DNA from: Paralvinella palmiformis
Lineage: Eukaryota > Annelida > Polychaeta > Terebellida > Alvinellidae
Assembly (NCBI GenBank): GCA_025642065.1
Contig: JAODUP010000833.1
Span: 1-64,000 of the forward strand
DNA length: 64,000 nt
Direction of reading: 5' to 3'
The notes under the pieces were generated by a model, which searched no databases, had not been told where the DNA came from, and saw nothing but the letters and a program-made list of their open reading frames with translations. Positions 46,535 to 54,997 of this stretch are shown here, in pieces. Position 1 is the first letter of the stretch, and the number at the start of each line of letters is the position of its first letter. Both the position numbers and the translations under genes were made by a program.

Positions 46535-48319
46535 CTTGTATACACTGCCTCAGAAAGGTATAACTAGTTTTGGTGCTTTATTAAGTATGCATTCTCATTG
46601 TTATTGTTGCCAAGTGAAGCATTCATTTAAAATCCTGACCAATTGGTTATGCAGCCTTTCCAATAGCAGCCGACGTCCGATGCTATACGTCGTCTATTTT
46701 ACAGTCCCTCGTCGCCTATTTTATCGCCAGAAAATTGGTTGGCTACTTTAGTTTTACTGAAAAGTGGCCTAGAATGCACCAAATACTCCATTTTCTCCCA
46801 ACCGTTTCAGGGGAGAGCCACCAACCTTCCCCTTCCAATGGAGAAGGGCCACTACTGTGTTAGTGTGACTACCACTACCCCACTGCCAGCCCTTCACTAC
46901 CCCCTCCTCCCCACATCCATACCTCCCTCTAGCCATGCTGTGGCAATGGCGTCACAGTGTTTTTACAGGCCACCACAGGTGAGCTGCTGCTTACTTTTTG
47001 TAAGGGGTCGTCTACTTTATTCCCTACTGAAAAGTCTGGTTATATTATTGAGAGTTAATTTTTGTTTAGTTAGGCACCAATTATCATTTATTTTAATTAC
47101 TATTTGATAATTGCGTTGTTAAATTCTAGTATGTTATACTTGTTTATAAATATCTATTTTTAACTATTTTAATTGTTTTTTTCTTGTGTCAACTGTAAGT
47201 GTGTTTGACTTTAATAATTTTGTAGTTACAATATATACAGTCCAGAATGATGAGTTTAATATGAGCATTACTAAAGTCTCGACCATCTAGCCATTGTACC
47301 TGTCCATAATGTTTCGTGGGAAATAGAATCAGTTATTTCATTGTTAAAATTGAAATTGCAATTTGAAATGGCAGATGGTTATGACTGTAAATTCTACGGT
47401 CATTTGGTTGGGATGTAATTGTAACACAAACTCTGTCGTATGAATTATGTTAATTAATATCAGGTGTGAACATTTTCAAAAAAAAGTAATTTACTTAACC
47501 ACAATTATACTTTTGGAAAACACCATACAAATTTACATCTAGTACAATAGTTAGACATTGTCAAACTTGCTGGCCTAAGTAATAGGTATCATTTGTATTT
47601 CGTGAGGGATTTGTTACAATCATTTTTAAATGTCTAATCAATTACAGCCTCAGACAAGGTGGTCAACCTATCTGACGAGGATTGTGATAAGCAAGAGATG
47701 AAAATTTTGCCAGATCGCGAATTCATTGATTGCACTTCCAGTGATGGTGACGGTAACTTTTCTCAATCTAATAGCTGGATGTTTGCAATGGGGGGATAAT
47801 ATTCTTTCATATGTGTGGACTTTTCTGTTAACTAATTACTTAATTTTTTCTGACGCTGAATTATATCGACGGTAAAGAATTACAATGTTATGCCGTGCTT
47901 GCCAACTCTACAAACTGTTTCCTTTGAAAGGTCAAGAACAGGATGAGCAGAGCTTGTCTGCCTGCAGAAATAGTCCTGAGGGCACAACGTCTTCTCTGGC
48001 AAGTGGCAATTCTATGTCTGTAGTGCTACAAAATGATCAGGACAGTGTTAGAAGCAACATAGATCCATATCTTCAGTGTCATGTCCAGGATTCTGTACCC
48101 GGTAGCCATCATTCATATATTAGAGGTGAACCGGATTATGCCAGTGATGAATTTCATAACATTTCCTCTGCAGACCGTGATGTGGTTGGCAGAGAAACAG
48201 ACAATGGGGATGCGTGTCAGGTACTATTAAGATCCAATGTTGCAGATGAAGATACGGATGATGATGAAGATGAGACTTCACCTAAATCAGTGTTGAAGTT
48301 CAGCAGTGGTTACATCTGA
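24495..48319 (+). CDS. gp130/Domeless-like class I cytokine receptor, 17 exons, 887 aa
   Basis: Exons: 24495-24597, 30072-30380, 31541-31667, 32767-32960, 34559-34701, 35096-35261, 36118-36203, 36507-36738, 38155-38303, 41601-41760, 42098-42235, 43361-43519, 43708-43780, 44223-44274, 45326-45404, 47648-47752, 47931-48319. They sum to 2664 nt with every phase consistent. Layout: signal peptide about 1-17, Ig-like domain 35-137, FN3 domains about 138-244, 245-347, 348-453, 454-556 and 557-655, membrane helix about 659-680, cytoplasmic tail to 887. Vertebrate gp130 has the same six-domain ectodomain and about the same length. The fourth FN3 has paired Cys in CHLFVHWC and GYPCQ, like gp130 D5. 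The canonical WSXWS motif is absent. Such receptors signal through JAK-STAT; after the helix, ELPVLIP resembles box 1. Ligand and exact orthology (gp130, LIFR, Domeless) cannot be settled here. The donor after exon 10 is GC. Confidence 0.88.
24830..25727 (-). mobile_element. MULE-type transposon with transposase fragment
   Basis: The 9-bp direct repeat TTCTCCCCT flanks it exactly (24821-24829 and 25728-25736), and the site is continuous in copy A of the host element. The ends GGTAACCAGTTAAAACTCCC and, inverted, GAATCCAGATGGAAACCCCT are similar. The minus strand from about 25370 to 25010 encodes the C-terminal part of a MULE transposase: FAPELWNVHDITLLNGSRTN, EGWSNAFAELIRHAHPTIW and a late VEDTLKGN. 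One frame change divides it. This region of the family often follows a FLYWCH zinc finger; none is present here. Confidence 0.8.
25818..26693. mobile_element. second hAT element with 8-bp duplication
   Basis: GGAGAAAG at 25810-25817 and 26694-26701 flanks it. The ends read CAGGCTTGG and, inverted, CAGGGTTGG. Both traits are typical of hAT. No transposase is visible, so it is non-autonomous. Confidence 0.75.
27412..27604 (-). repeat. tRNA-derived SINE (family 2)
   Basis: On the minus strand: box A-like TGGTCTAGCAGTAGCGTG, box B-like GTTCGAATCTC, a body with GCTCGGCCCATTTAGCCTA and a (ATC)n tail. Other copies lie at 27731, 46001, 52328 and 61273. Confidence 0.8.
27731..27895 (-). repeat. SINE family 2, second copy
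   Basis: Same family and orientation as the neighbour at 27412, about 130 bp away, with a head decayed at AGCGTTTTGGACC. Confidence 0.75.
27950..28144. repeat. GTAATC-rich tract followed by (TA)n
   Basis: Repeated GTAATCATAATCGATTACA-type units in both orientations from about 28000 to 28100, then a TA run at 28125-28144. Self-complementary, function unknown. Confidence 0.6.
29557..29587. repeat. (GT)n microsatellite
   Basis: About 15 GT units in receptor intron 1. Confidence 0.9.
30072..30380 (+). CDS. receptor exon 2: Ig-like N-terminal domain
   Basis: A 103-residue single-exon domain bounded by phase-1 introns. The Cys in HSSCVLDRR and GDISCLARI are spaced like an Ig-type disulphide, as in the N-terminal domain of gp130. 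N-glycosylation sequons include NIT, NQS and NKT. Confidence 0.82.
30529..30577. repeat. (TA)n microsatellite
   Basis: About 24 TA units in receptor intron 2. An open frame running from exon 2 into it is an artefact. Confidence 0.9.
30967..31292. mobile_element. MITE W, copy 1
   Basis: 17-bp inverted ends AGACATGGGGTCAATTC and GAATTGGCCCCATGTCT, one mismatch. Lies in receptor intron 2, opposite in orientation to copy 2 at 38471. Confidence 0.7.
31541..32960 (+). CDS. receptor exons 3-4: first FN3 domain
   Basis: Exons 31541-31667 and 32767-32960 join in phase 2. The domain starts SPGVGHIVDV and ends TTTFSLYE. Where vertebrate receptors carry WSXWS before the last strand, this region reads VKSSSLLGGTAVGG. 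A Cys in LDCPNQT remains. Confidence 0.8.
34098..34126. repeat. (TA)n microsatellite
   Basis: TA run in receptor intron 4. Confidence 0.9.
34559..35261 (+). CDS. receptor exons 5-6: second FN3 domain
   Basis: Exons 34559-34701 and 35096-35261 join in phase 0. They read KPRSVSDLTVQYSGG, AAVEWMYPEPVPLGLKYTL and LHWATTYNVSIGVKP, a regular FN3 pattern (Trp in the B strand, Tyr of the F strand). No WSXWS follows. Confidence 0.85.
34896..34932. repeat. (AC)n microsatellite
   Basis: About 18 AC units in receptor intron 5, 163 bp before exon 6. Confidence 0.9.
36118..36738 (+). CDS. receptor exons 7-8: third FN3 domain
   Basis: Exons 36118-36203 and 36507-36738 join in phase 0. B strand QDVVIYWQPVPEQLLNG; later YLFVVMIGTSKGV fits the F-G strands. 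It ends in phase 1. Confidence 0.82.
37063..37417. mobile_element. MITE X, copy 1
   Basis: Ends TATATGCAGCCTTTTCA and TGAAAAGGCTGTATATG are inverted repeats of each other. The interior (CAGCTCACCTGTGGTGGCC, ACTGTGACGCCATTGCC) recurs inverted at 46645-47043. It lies in receptor intron 8. Confidence 0.7.
38155..41760 (+). CDS. receptor exons 9-10: fourth FN3 domain (gp130 D5-like)
   Basis: Exons 38155-38303 and 41601-41760 join in phase 0. The sequence LPPLENFTAII, GVHLSWKPY and EHCHLFVHWCVGRHGYPCQ has the extra Cys pair placed as in gp130 D5. Exon 10 ends AAA-G, followed by GCTAGT. Read through, the next codons are GGC TAG. Confidence 0.82.
38471..38812. mobile_element. MITE W, copy 2
   Basis: Inverted relative to copy 1; shared block TTAATTTACCATTTAATTTT and GAGTACCTACT. 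It lies in receptor intron 9. Confidence 0.7.
40791..41339 (-). mobile_element. MULE deletion derivative
   Basis: Left end GGTAACTAATCAAAACGCC and right end GGGTTTTGACCTGGATTC match the ends of the MULE at 24830. Inside, only scraps of the transposase strand remain (ACCGTGTTACGGTG, GCAGTAACATTGTGAAT). The flanks ATCTAAAT and ATCTAAAC agree in 7 of 8 bases, a decayed target duplication. It lies in receptor intron 9. Confidence 0.65.
41975..42035. repeat. (TG)n then (AGTG)n run
   Basis: A purine/GT-rich simple repeat 63 bp before receptor exon 11, inside the GC-AG intron. Confidence 0.9.
42098..43519 (+). CDS. receptor exons 11-12: membrane-proximal FN3 domain
   Basis: Exons 42098-42235 and 43361-43519 join in phase 1. 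VPQKPLELRSVEVS opens the domain and TYTITSLKPGQQYILSVYA is a textbook FN3 E-F segment. It ends in phase 1 before the membrane helix. Confidence 0.88.
42363..42419. repeat. (TA)n(CA)n microsatellite
   Basis: Compound repeat at the left edge of the pogo-like element in receptor intron 11. Confidence 0.9.
42418..43120 (-). mobile_element. pogo/mariner-like non-autonomous element, copy 2
   Basis: Left end CAGTCAGAATCCATTAATCC and right end ATTAACTGATTCTGAC are inverted. The whole sequence follows the element at 54373-54997 in reverse. Both edges are now merged with TA/CA repeats. It lies in receptor intron 11. Confidence 0.75.
43121..43169. repeat. (TA)n(CA)n microsatellite
   Basis: Abuts the right end of the pogo-like element, consistent with expansion of a TA target site. 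Confidence 0.85.
43580..43630. repeat. (AC)n(AG)n microsatellite
   Basis: Lies 77 bp before the membrane-helix exon of the receptor. Confidence 0.9.
43708..44274 (+). CDS. receptor exons 13-14: membrane helix and box 1-like stretch
   Basis: Exon 43708-43780 encodes a hydrophobic helix (IIVIAGCVFVIFVLAIALI). Exon 44223-44274 gives the stop-transfer CYKRCKK and then ELPVLIPQTQ. The proline spacing recalls the JAK-binding box 1 of class I receptors, but the match is loose. Confidence 0.85.
44632..44661. repeat. (TA)n microsatellite
   Basis: TA run in receptor intron 14; an (AAT)n run follows at about 44996-45019. Confidence 0.9.
45326..48319 (+). CDS. receptor exons 15-17: cytoplasmic tail
   Basis: Exons 45326-45404, 47648-47752 and 47931-48319 (stop TGA 48317-48319). 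The tail is acidic and Ser-rich. Tyrosines lie in GGYGII, DPYLQC (Tyr about 805), HSYIRG, PDYASD and the last residues SGYI. None has Gln at +3, so the classic YxxQ STAT3 site is absent; YLQC has Cys there. An Asp/Glu run (about 865-875) precedes the C-terminus. The last acceptor (TTTCCTTTGAAAG) has a weak pyrimidine tract. Confidence 0.8.
45865..46000 (+). repeat. tRNA-derived SINE (family 4)
   Basis: Box A-like TGGTTAGAACACTGCACTGC, box B-like GGATTCAATTCC, tail CATCCATACATCC. A fragment with ACTGCACTGCAAACCT and GGATTCAAATC lies at 30908-30955, and a tail-like piece ending (CATC)n at 31440-31512. Confidence 0.65.
46001..46214 (+). repeat. SINE family 2 copy carrying a hairpin
   Basis: Head, box B (GTTCAAATCTC) and (ATC)n tail match the family. 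At 46129-46179 two 23-nt arms with one mismatch face each other across a 5-nt loop; other copies lack this palindrome. Confidence 0.8.
46500..46533. repeat. (TA)n microsatellite
   Basis: TA run in receptor intron 15. Confidence 0.9.
46645..47043. mobile_element. MITE X, copy 2
   Basis: Inverted relative to 37063-37417; shared blocks GGCGTCACAGTGTTTTTACA and CACAGGTGAGCTGCTGC. Ends have drifted (TATGCAGCCTTTCCA, TGAAAAGTCTGGTTATA). It lies in receptor intron 15. Confidence 0.65.
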
Positions 48320-49745
48320 AAGTCAGATTCCCGTCCCTGTTAAACAAACAATTCTGCAGATTCAGTTCCCAGGATAGAGTTTACATCCTGCAATATCAGC
48401 TGAACATATAAATGTAACATATAAAGTGAATGAAAGCATTCAGTTTAGATTGGAATTAAGAAATTATTGTTTTCAATACAGAGACAACAATGTGAGCTAA
48501 CATGATAATATAACACTGGATCAATTTAGAATTGAATTTCAACAGCATTTAACTAAAAACGAAAATGGAAAGACGGGACGTACTAATTACCTCTGATGAT
48601 GAGGTGAAACAAAAATGCTTATAATATCTTCTCGTGGTTAAATAAATGATCAATTATGAAATTGGTCCGTGACCCAATGATGATTAATGTATTACACTCA
48701 GCTATATTCCTTTTATGACTCACAATCACTAGGCATATTTGCCTGATATAATCTGAAATGTTATAGTTGTACTGTACTGGCATTTTCTTTTGTTGCTGAT
48801 CTAAAGAAGTAAATGTACTCATTATTGTCAAATATGGTTATGATTGGGGGGGGGGGGTGTAAATATTGACATTTCTGGTGTAAAGAAACTTATTTCTGCC
48901 TTGTCAAAGTTTAGCTCATTATCAACTAAGTGTACAGGTGTTTGGTGTGTTTTTGATCATGAGAGAACGTGTTTGAATTATGGCATTCCTGTGAAAGTTG
49001 CAAACGTCGAGCTGCTTAAAGTCAGCTGCTAATGTTGCATTATTGTAAATTGAACAAAGACGCATCACTTAAATTACAAGTCCGTTTGAGCTTTCGTCTT
49101 TAAATCAATTCGAAGTTTGGTTAATTCACACTGGAATACATTCTATCGAGAGGCCTTCCGTCTTGTTTTGGTTTAGTTTTGTGCTTTCCTGTAGCCAGTT
49201 AATAAGTATTGTCGTTTTCTTTCTGTAGTATTGCTAATATTAATGTACATAAATTTGTCGTTATATTAGTGCTTCTGGCAAGACGTGTACACCATTGTTT
49301 GCAATTGATGCTTCTAGAATTAGCACCTGTGGTGTCTTTATCTGAAGTTTACTTCATTACAGAGTTGCTTACAAAATGTACTGAATATAATGATACGGGA
49401 TAGTTTAGTAACATACATATCCATGTTAGCTTATAGTGGATGCTTGGAATCTCAAAGTGAACCATTCCAAAGCTTAGTTTGGCTCATCAGTAACCTTCGG
49501 TGTCTCACTCGTGGAGCTGTGTATACAGTATGTCAAATTGATGTTATAATCCAATGTTGTTAAAAGATGTACGTCTGGATTATTTATTAAAAAAAACAGT
49601 ATGTTGTACCTTGTTATGCTGTTGTCATGTCCCTCCCATAGACAGTTGTTGTGCACTCTAGCTGAGTTGTGTATGTGAGTTGTTATTTTTGTACACTAGC
49701 CGAATTTTGTTGCAGCCTACGAAATAAAATCCTATCACAAACATT
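48320..49745 (+). other. probable 3' UTR of the receptor
   Basis: Sequence after the stop codon up to the first convincing AATAAA (49723-49728), with no coding signal. A poly-G tract lies at 48845-48857. Confidence 0.5.
49723..49728 (+). terminator. poly(A) signal AATAAA, probably of the receptor
   Basis: Canonical hexamer 1.4 kb after the stop. Cleavage would fall near 49745; a GT-rich element is not obvious. Confidence 0.4.
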
Positions 49746-49802
49746 TGACCTCGTTTACATCTGATATTTATTTACCTGGTCTTACTACTAATATTAGTTG
49801 AG

Positions 49803-50099
49803 TCATGATGGCGCAGTTAGTTAGAGCATAGGACTCATAGCCGAAGGGTTCCGGGTTCGAGGCTCCGGGAGCTGCAATGCTGTCATGTGAACCCGACAGG
49901 ATGTAATGGCTACGCTGTTTGAGTAATGCTTCGCGCCTTTAATGGCAGGCAGCATGTGTTGTATGTCCCTTTTGGGGGTTAAGGTAGGTGCTGGATTGAA
50001 GCAGATCCGAGTCGGGATAATAATGCGATGTAAAGCACTCCAGAACAACACAGTTGGATGTGGTGCTATATAAATCATGCATTATTATTATTATTATTA
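49803..50099 (+). repeat. tRNA-derived SINE (family 3) with (ATT)n tail
   Basis: Box A-like TGGCGCAGTTAGTTAGAGC and box B-like GGGTTCGAGGCTCC in the head. The 3' end reads GTGCTATATAAATCATGCATT followed by ATT repeats, a tail type common in animal SINEs. Confidence 0.8.
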
Positions 50100-50415
50100 C
50101 TATACTGCTGGAAATGAGGCGTCTTTTGAGTTGTTTAACGTCAGTATTTGTTGTGACATGTTTTAGCTAAACACTAATGACATACGACTTTAGAACTGAC
50201 GTAGGCGATACGGCAATGTGTTATTCAAGTAGATCCTCGTGACTCAGCTCGGTGACCATATTGCAGCGTCTATCATTGGCGCTGAAACAGTGGCGAAACA
50301 AAGGGGGGGGGTGGAGGTCTGACGAGGGGCGGCAATTTTGTTTTCGTAATTTATCACTTGAGTGTTCACCGAGTAGGTCCCTTGGTGGTATTTAAGTTCA
50401 GGAAAGGCTCATAAT
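50100..50415. other. intergenic, poly-G tract near 50304
   Basis: No gene seen; GC-richer patch at 50230-50350. Confidence 0.4.
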
Positions 50416-51655
50416 TGTATTATTATATGAACATCTGGTTTTGTCGTATATCTCCAGCCGATTTTTATTAACTATAATAATAATGTATCTGCGGTGACTT
50501 ATGTGGCAATACATAGAAAAGTAACTTTCCTATTATCAATACATCTTCCCTTGTTTTAAATATTAACTGGTTAGCTGTTGCTAATTACTCTATTTGTTGT
50601 AACAAAATCTACAATTTATAATCATCTTAATTAGGAAAGATTTCAGTAATTTCATCATAATATAGAGACCAAAGTTTATCCATAGCAATGCTAAAATTGT
50701 AATAATGTATGCAAGATATTGAATGATAAATGGCTAAATAATTTGCTAGCACATGAACTATGAAAATCTATTCTTACATCTAATTCACAACATTCATATA
50801 TATATATAATCTATATAATGTCAGATAATTGGATATCATGCAATGTAATCAATCATTATAACATAGTAAATAAACTAATCAACATGTGATTTTCAATGTC
50901 ATTATCAGCATTGTTCAATAAGTCTCTGTGACACTTTCACTGGACGGGAGCTGCGTCTCTGTGCTACAGCTGCTCTGGACCAGTAGTGTGAGTGACTGCA
51001 GGCATAATAGGATCTGCTGCTTGGGATGTTGGTTGAGTTGTACTTGCAATATGCTCATCTGAGTGAGAGGCATAATCATTTTTGTCATGAAGTTGCTCCT
51101 GTGTCTTCCTGAGATGTCTCCTATTCATACGGAAACCGTGTCCATCCTCGGTAATAACATTATAAGATCTTGGGCTTTCAGAAGAACTGACCGCTTGTGC
51201 CAATCTACTCCAACAATTGTTGTTATTATCCTGGAGGCGCACAATATAACCATGCTTCGGGGGTTTAAGCTCCTTAGCACTTTATTATAATAGCTACGAA
51301 TGTTATTTTGAAATTTTGCATTATCAACACCACCACTGCATACATTAATGTAGTCCGATAATCTGGGAATCCTATTGCGGAGTTTCTTCCCATAAGTAAC
51401 TCAGCAGGTGAGTGGACTGGATCTGTAACTAAGTAGTGCAATATATGGGTCGTTTTCTGATTCTGTGGCCTTAGTAAGCAGATTTTTTACAATTCCTACA
51501 CCCCACTTCTGGTACCATGTATTATTATATGAACATCATCTGGTTTTGCCGTATATCTCCAGCCGATTTTAACTGAACTTCACCTACAATAATAATGTAT
51601 CTGCGGCGACTTATGTGGCAATACATATAAAAGTAACTTTCCTATTATCAATACA
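50416..51655 (-). mobile_element. shrunken Ty3/Gypsy-type LTR element
   Basis: Direct repeats 50416-50543 and 51518-51655 (128 and 138 bp) begin TGTATTATTATATGAAC and end TATCAATACA (TG...CA). Coding is on the minus strand: next to the right LTR is TGGTACCAGAAGTGGGG, placed like a primer-binding site, and next to the left LTR a purine tract (ACAAGGGAAGA). Between them only an integrase C-terminal part remains: SENDPYIALLSYRSSPLTC, then SPRSYNVITEDGHGFRMN and RRHLRKT, with frameshifts. Gag, protease, RT and the integrase core are gone. The flanks ATAAT/ATATT agree in 4 of 5 bases. Confidence 0.75.
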
Positions 51656-51726
51656 ATATTGCCTCACAAAACGACAGCACCACTCTGGCTACTGGGCTGT
51701 AGTGTAGGTTGCCTGTTTGCTTATTT

Positions 51727-51972
51727 TTGAGAGAGAATCCCCAGGCTGTCGCTTATTCAGCGCAGCCTCTACGTTGGAATGGTTGAGAAATCGCCCCCTC
51801 CACAAGAAGAAGCCGAAATAGCCTAAGGGTGGTCACTGCCAGAGTGTTTTACGACCTCAGGGGGTCTTTAACGTTCCCCTTTATTTTTAATGATTCAGTG
51901 GAGACGGCAGCCCCATTTAACGTCCTCAGCCACCCACGATGTTATGAGCCGAGAAATTAATTTCTGGAAAAG
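51727..51972 (-). repeat. SINE family 1, 5'-truncated copy
   Basis: Body and 3' segment match 20603-20950; the tRNA-like head is missing. Confidence 0.75.
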
Positions 51973-52327
51973 GTGCCTTTAATCATTCAAACATACCCGA
52001 ATGTCATCCAATATATGCCGCCACTGCGCCTTCTATCTCGCAACCATACAATTGTTTATTTTGTTACGGAATCATACTGGTAATTTCTAAATAAATCGAG
52101 CCCTTCATATCGTTTTTAATCTAATTCCTCTGCGGCAGCTTCGGATAGATGACAGAAATCCAGATGTCATCCCCTGCCTCTTCCTATCCCTGACTTTCAT
52201 CCTCCCTGGTTGGTACGTGCTTCGTATCCGTAATAATCGTTTAAGGATAATTAGTCCGTATCATTCTAGCTTCGGTTTCTTGGCCGTCTCCAACTTCGGG
52301 TAAGTCTTAAAAGTGGTTCAAAGGTTA
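51973..52327. other. intergenic, nothing recognised
   Basis: No feature supported. Confidence 0.4.
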
Positions 52328-52500
52328 ATGATGATGATGATTGATGTTTTACGCCCACTTCTGTGCACATGGTAGGCTAAATGGGCCGAGCGACATCTAA
52401 AGGTAATGAAGCGAAGTTAAAGATGAAACAACCTTCAGATATGCATGCCCACGCCGAGAATCGAACACGGGCGGCAGCGATATGTTCTCCAATGGCTTCT
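52328..52500 (-). repeat. SINE family 2 copy
   Basis: (ATC)n tail, body GCTCGGCCCATTTAGCCTA and box B region on the minus strand; head eroded. Confidence 0.75.
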
Positions 52501-52710
52501 CATCTCTACGGTTTTATGTATTTACAGGTCTACTATAGCTCTAATGGTTCGCGTAGCCTCTAAACAGAAGGAAGACTATCATGGCAATTATAGTAGACGT
52601 ACCCGATAGCTATATATAGGTCACCAATCAAGGCTGATCAACGTTACTAATGTAACGATAATTTTGAATAGCGCTTACTTTTATATTTGGGGCTGTATTT
52701 ATTTTTTCAG

Positions 52711-53130
52711 ATTTTGCGACGTGTTTAATCTCATTGGTGATGCGACATTCTACAGTTGTTCATCATCGTCCAGGTGTTTCCAGCATTGTCCACCCGAAAT
52801 GTCCCACTTTAGAAGATGCCAGGAAATAACATCACACCTATATGTATCAGTAGCAACAGACGATGGATTTCCAAACCCACTTGGTGGTGAGAAGATAATT
52901 AGAATATTAATATTTGAACTCAAATTTGGACAAGATTAATAGTTTGACCTTTGACACTGCAGGTCTGGAGGGTGCTTCCAGACAGTACATTTTAGTCTAC
53001 ACTGTAACAGGACTCAATAATTAACGTGACAACACTCGACAATATAAAAGGCTAAAGAGGGGGGTGGATTCGTCAATGTGCTCGTACGTCTCAGCAACAC
53101 AGTGAGCTATGCCAGCACGAATGGAAAGAA
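52711..53130 (+). pseudogene. possible orphan exons of an unknown secreted protein
   Basis: 52711-52886 is exon-like: acceptor TTTTTTCAG, donor GTGAGA, 58 codons with six Cys (FCDVFNLIGDATFYSC, RCFQHCPP, FRRCQE). It joins in frame across a 76-bp gap to 52963 (GLEGASRQYILVYTVTGL), which soon meets TAA. Another stretch to 53130 reads FVNVLVRLSNTVSYAST and ends at a donor-like GTAAGA. The last pattern recalls extracellular beta-sandwich repeats. I cannot name the protein. It may be a dying duplicate or exons of an unseen gene. Confidence 0.3.
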
Positions 53131-53622
53131 GTAAGATCTACAGCTACCCACCCATATGTACTATAATGCAGTCAACCGAGGCAACACAACAATATCTCGA
53201 ATAGAACATGCATTACTGTATTACTCCTTGATTAACATAACCAGTCCCATACGATATGGGCTTAAATCTATTTATTCATAATTATGCAAGACACATTTCA
53301 GATATACACGTACATCTAGAGTCAAATGATAACTGCGCATTTCTAATTACAGAACAACTACATAACATTATCGAACTTGATTAAACTCGCTTCTTAAACA
53401 TAAAGCCCTATCACGTTTTCCCTTTTATTGCATTTTAATAGTTTGCACATCAACTGTTTGATTTGATAAATCGATCAAATTCTGCACGGATCCAACAGTC
53501 TGGGATACGTAAATCGTCCGTTCCCATTTACGGCATACATCTAATAGATAACATTCCTGAACATGAACATCATCTAAACCACAAAATGACAAAATTCTTT
53601 TAATTTTATTGTATCTGAACAG

Positions 53623-53663
<41 letters not shown>

Positions 53664-54372
53664 TGATTTGATAAACTAGCAAAAGATCCAACAAGATCAG
53701 ATAGCATTCGACCATGGCCATTTCTAACTGCAAATTCGCCAAAATACAAACTTACCAAATCCAATGTCTGAAGATGAATACAGCAAACTCGCAATTAATT
53801 GGATTACTCGGAGGATACGGATATACAGTAGGCAAGCATGAACCCAGATTAGCAATCTTTTCACAATCTTCAAGGTAACCATGTGATAGACATCTTCATA
53901 GTCCAGTGACTATTAATAAAGTGAAACATGTTGAGCACTTAGTAAACATCACATCCACAGCTGGGAATGTAAAAGTATTTAACTATTTTGGTACTACAGT
54001 TGGCTTAGCATGGAGACACAAGATATAAGGCAATTATAATCATGTACATCTAATCTATTGTCAGGTTTCAGAGCAAAATATCATCCTGGTTCTTTTCATA
54101 CGTTTCAACAAATTATTTGTGAAACTGCTGATTACCTCACACTTTTTAATACCGGTCTAGACATAACAGACTTCAAGTAGCACAAACACAGATCTAAATT
54201 ACGTTATTATTATTCTAAGCAGATCTGCCATAGTGAATATCACTTGTTTTAATTGTAAATTATATATATGTGTGAGTGTGTGCGACTTACTATATACCTG
54301 AGCCCAAACTACCAAAACAGCATTGAGCAGTAACTGCCATCACACATCAGATGTAGCCAAATGTATACAATA
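53131..54372. other. intergenic; (TA)n, nothing else recognised
   Basis: TA run at 53627-53660. No gene supported on either strand. Confidence 0.45.
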
Positions 54373-54997
54373 CAGTCAGAATCCGTTAATCTGGACATTG
54401 TTTATCCGACAAAGCCACCATTTTACACATTATTGCCTGTGACGGATGATTCTTTAATCCGACAAAATCGGGTTCTGTGTTCCAACTCCGACACTTAATT
54501 TCGCCAACAGAATGTGACATTTCAATATAAAATGACTTTGATAATCCGACACACCAACATGTTGTCAGTAATGGTTCAGTAACCTGCCCACCGGCGATAA
54601 TTGCTATATCGTAACCAATTACAATCATACTCGACCATACACACGATGCTTCCATTGCCTGTGGCTATCTAATAGCCACAGGCTAATTTAAAAAAAAACA
54701 CATATGTGTGATCTTTCCAATGAGCAAATCATGAGTTAATTTGATGGACAAAGTGACACAAGCATTTCTTTATAATGTCTGTAATTAACAAACATCAAAA
54801 TGATCAATGACTTCAATGCCATTCCGTACGATTGCGCACGGTTATTGAATATTAGTTTAAATACGGAGGAATATCTTTAGGATTTAAAAATGTGTTACAC
54901 AGATTACCGGTATGTCGCGGACTCGATATTCTGACATTCTCGTTTATCCGACATATCATCATGTGACAAACCTTGTCGGATTAACTGATTCTGACTG
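54373..54997 (+). mobile_element. pogo/mariner-like non-autonomous element, copy 1
   Basis: Ends CAGTCAGAATCCGTTAAT and ATTAACTGATTCTGACTG form inverted repeats, flanked by TA on both sides (54371-54372, 54998-54999) as for Tc1/mariner/pogo insertion. 625 bp, several TTTATCCGACA/TTATCCGACA sub-blocks, no transposase. Confidence 0.82.

Larger units (their letters stand above)
24598..47930. other. receptor introns: what they hold
   Basis: Intron 1 (24598-30071) holds the nested transposons, two SINEs, a MULE-end-like G/T block at 28950-29015 and (GT)n. Intron 2 holds MITE W1. Intron 3 (31668-32766) and intron 7 (36204-36506) show nothing. Intron 4 has (TA)n, intron 5 (AC)n and intron 6 (TAA)n near 35930. 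Intron 8 holds MITE X1. Intron 9 (38304-41600) holds MITE W2, (GAT)n near 38390 and a MULE remnant. Intron 10 (41761-42097) has (TG)n and (AGTG)n. Intron 11 holds the pogo-like element, intron 12 (AC)n(AG)n, intron 13 (43781-44222) G runs, intron 14 (TA)n and (AAT)n. Intron 15 holds two SINEs and MITE X2. Intron 16 is 178 bp. Confidence 0.7.

Noticed and set aside
47885..47930. Upstream ATG at 47886 as a separate gene start
   Set aside because: The real exon begins at 47931 after AAAG; only that start keeps the frame from 47752.
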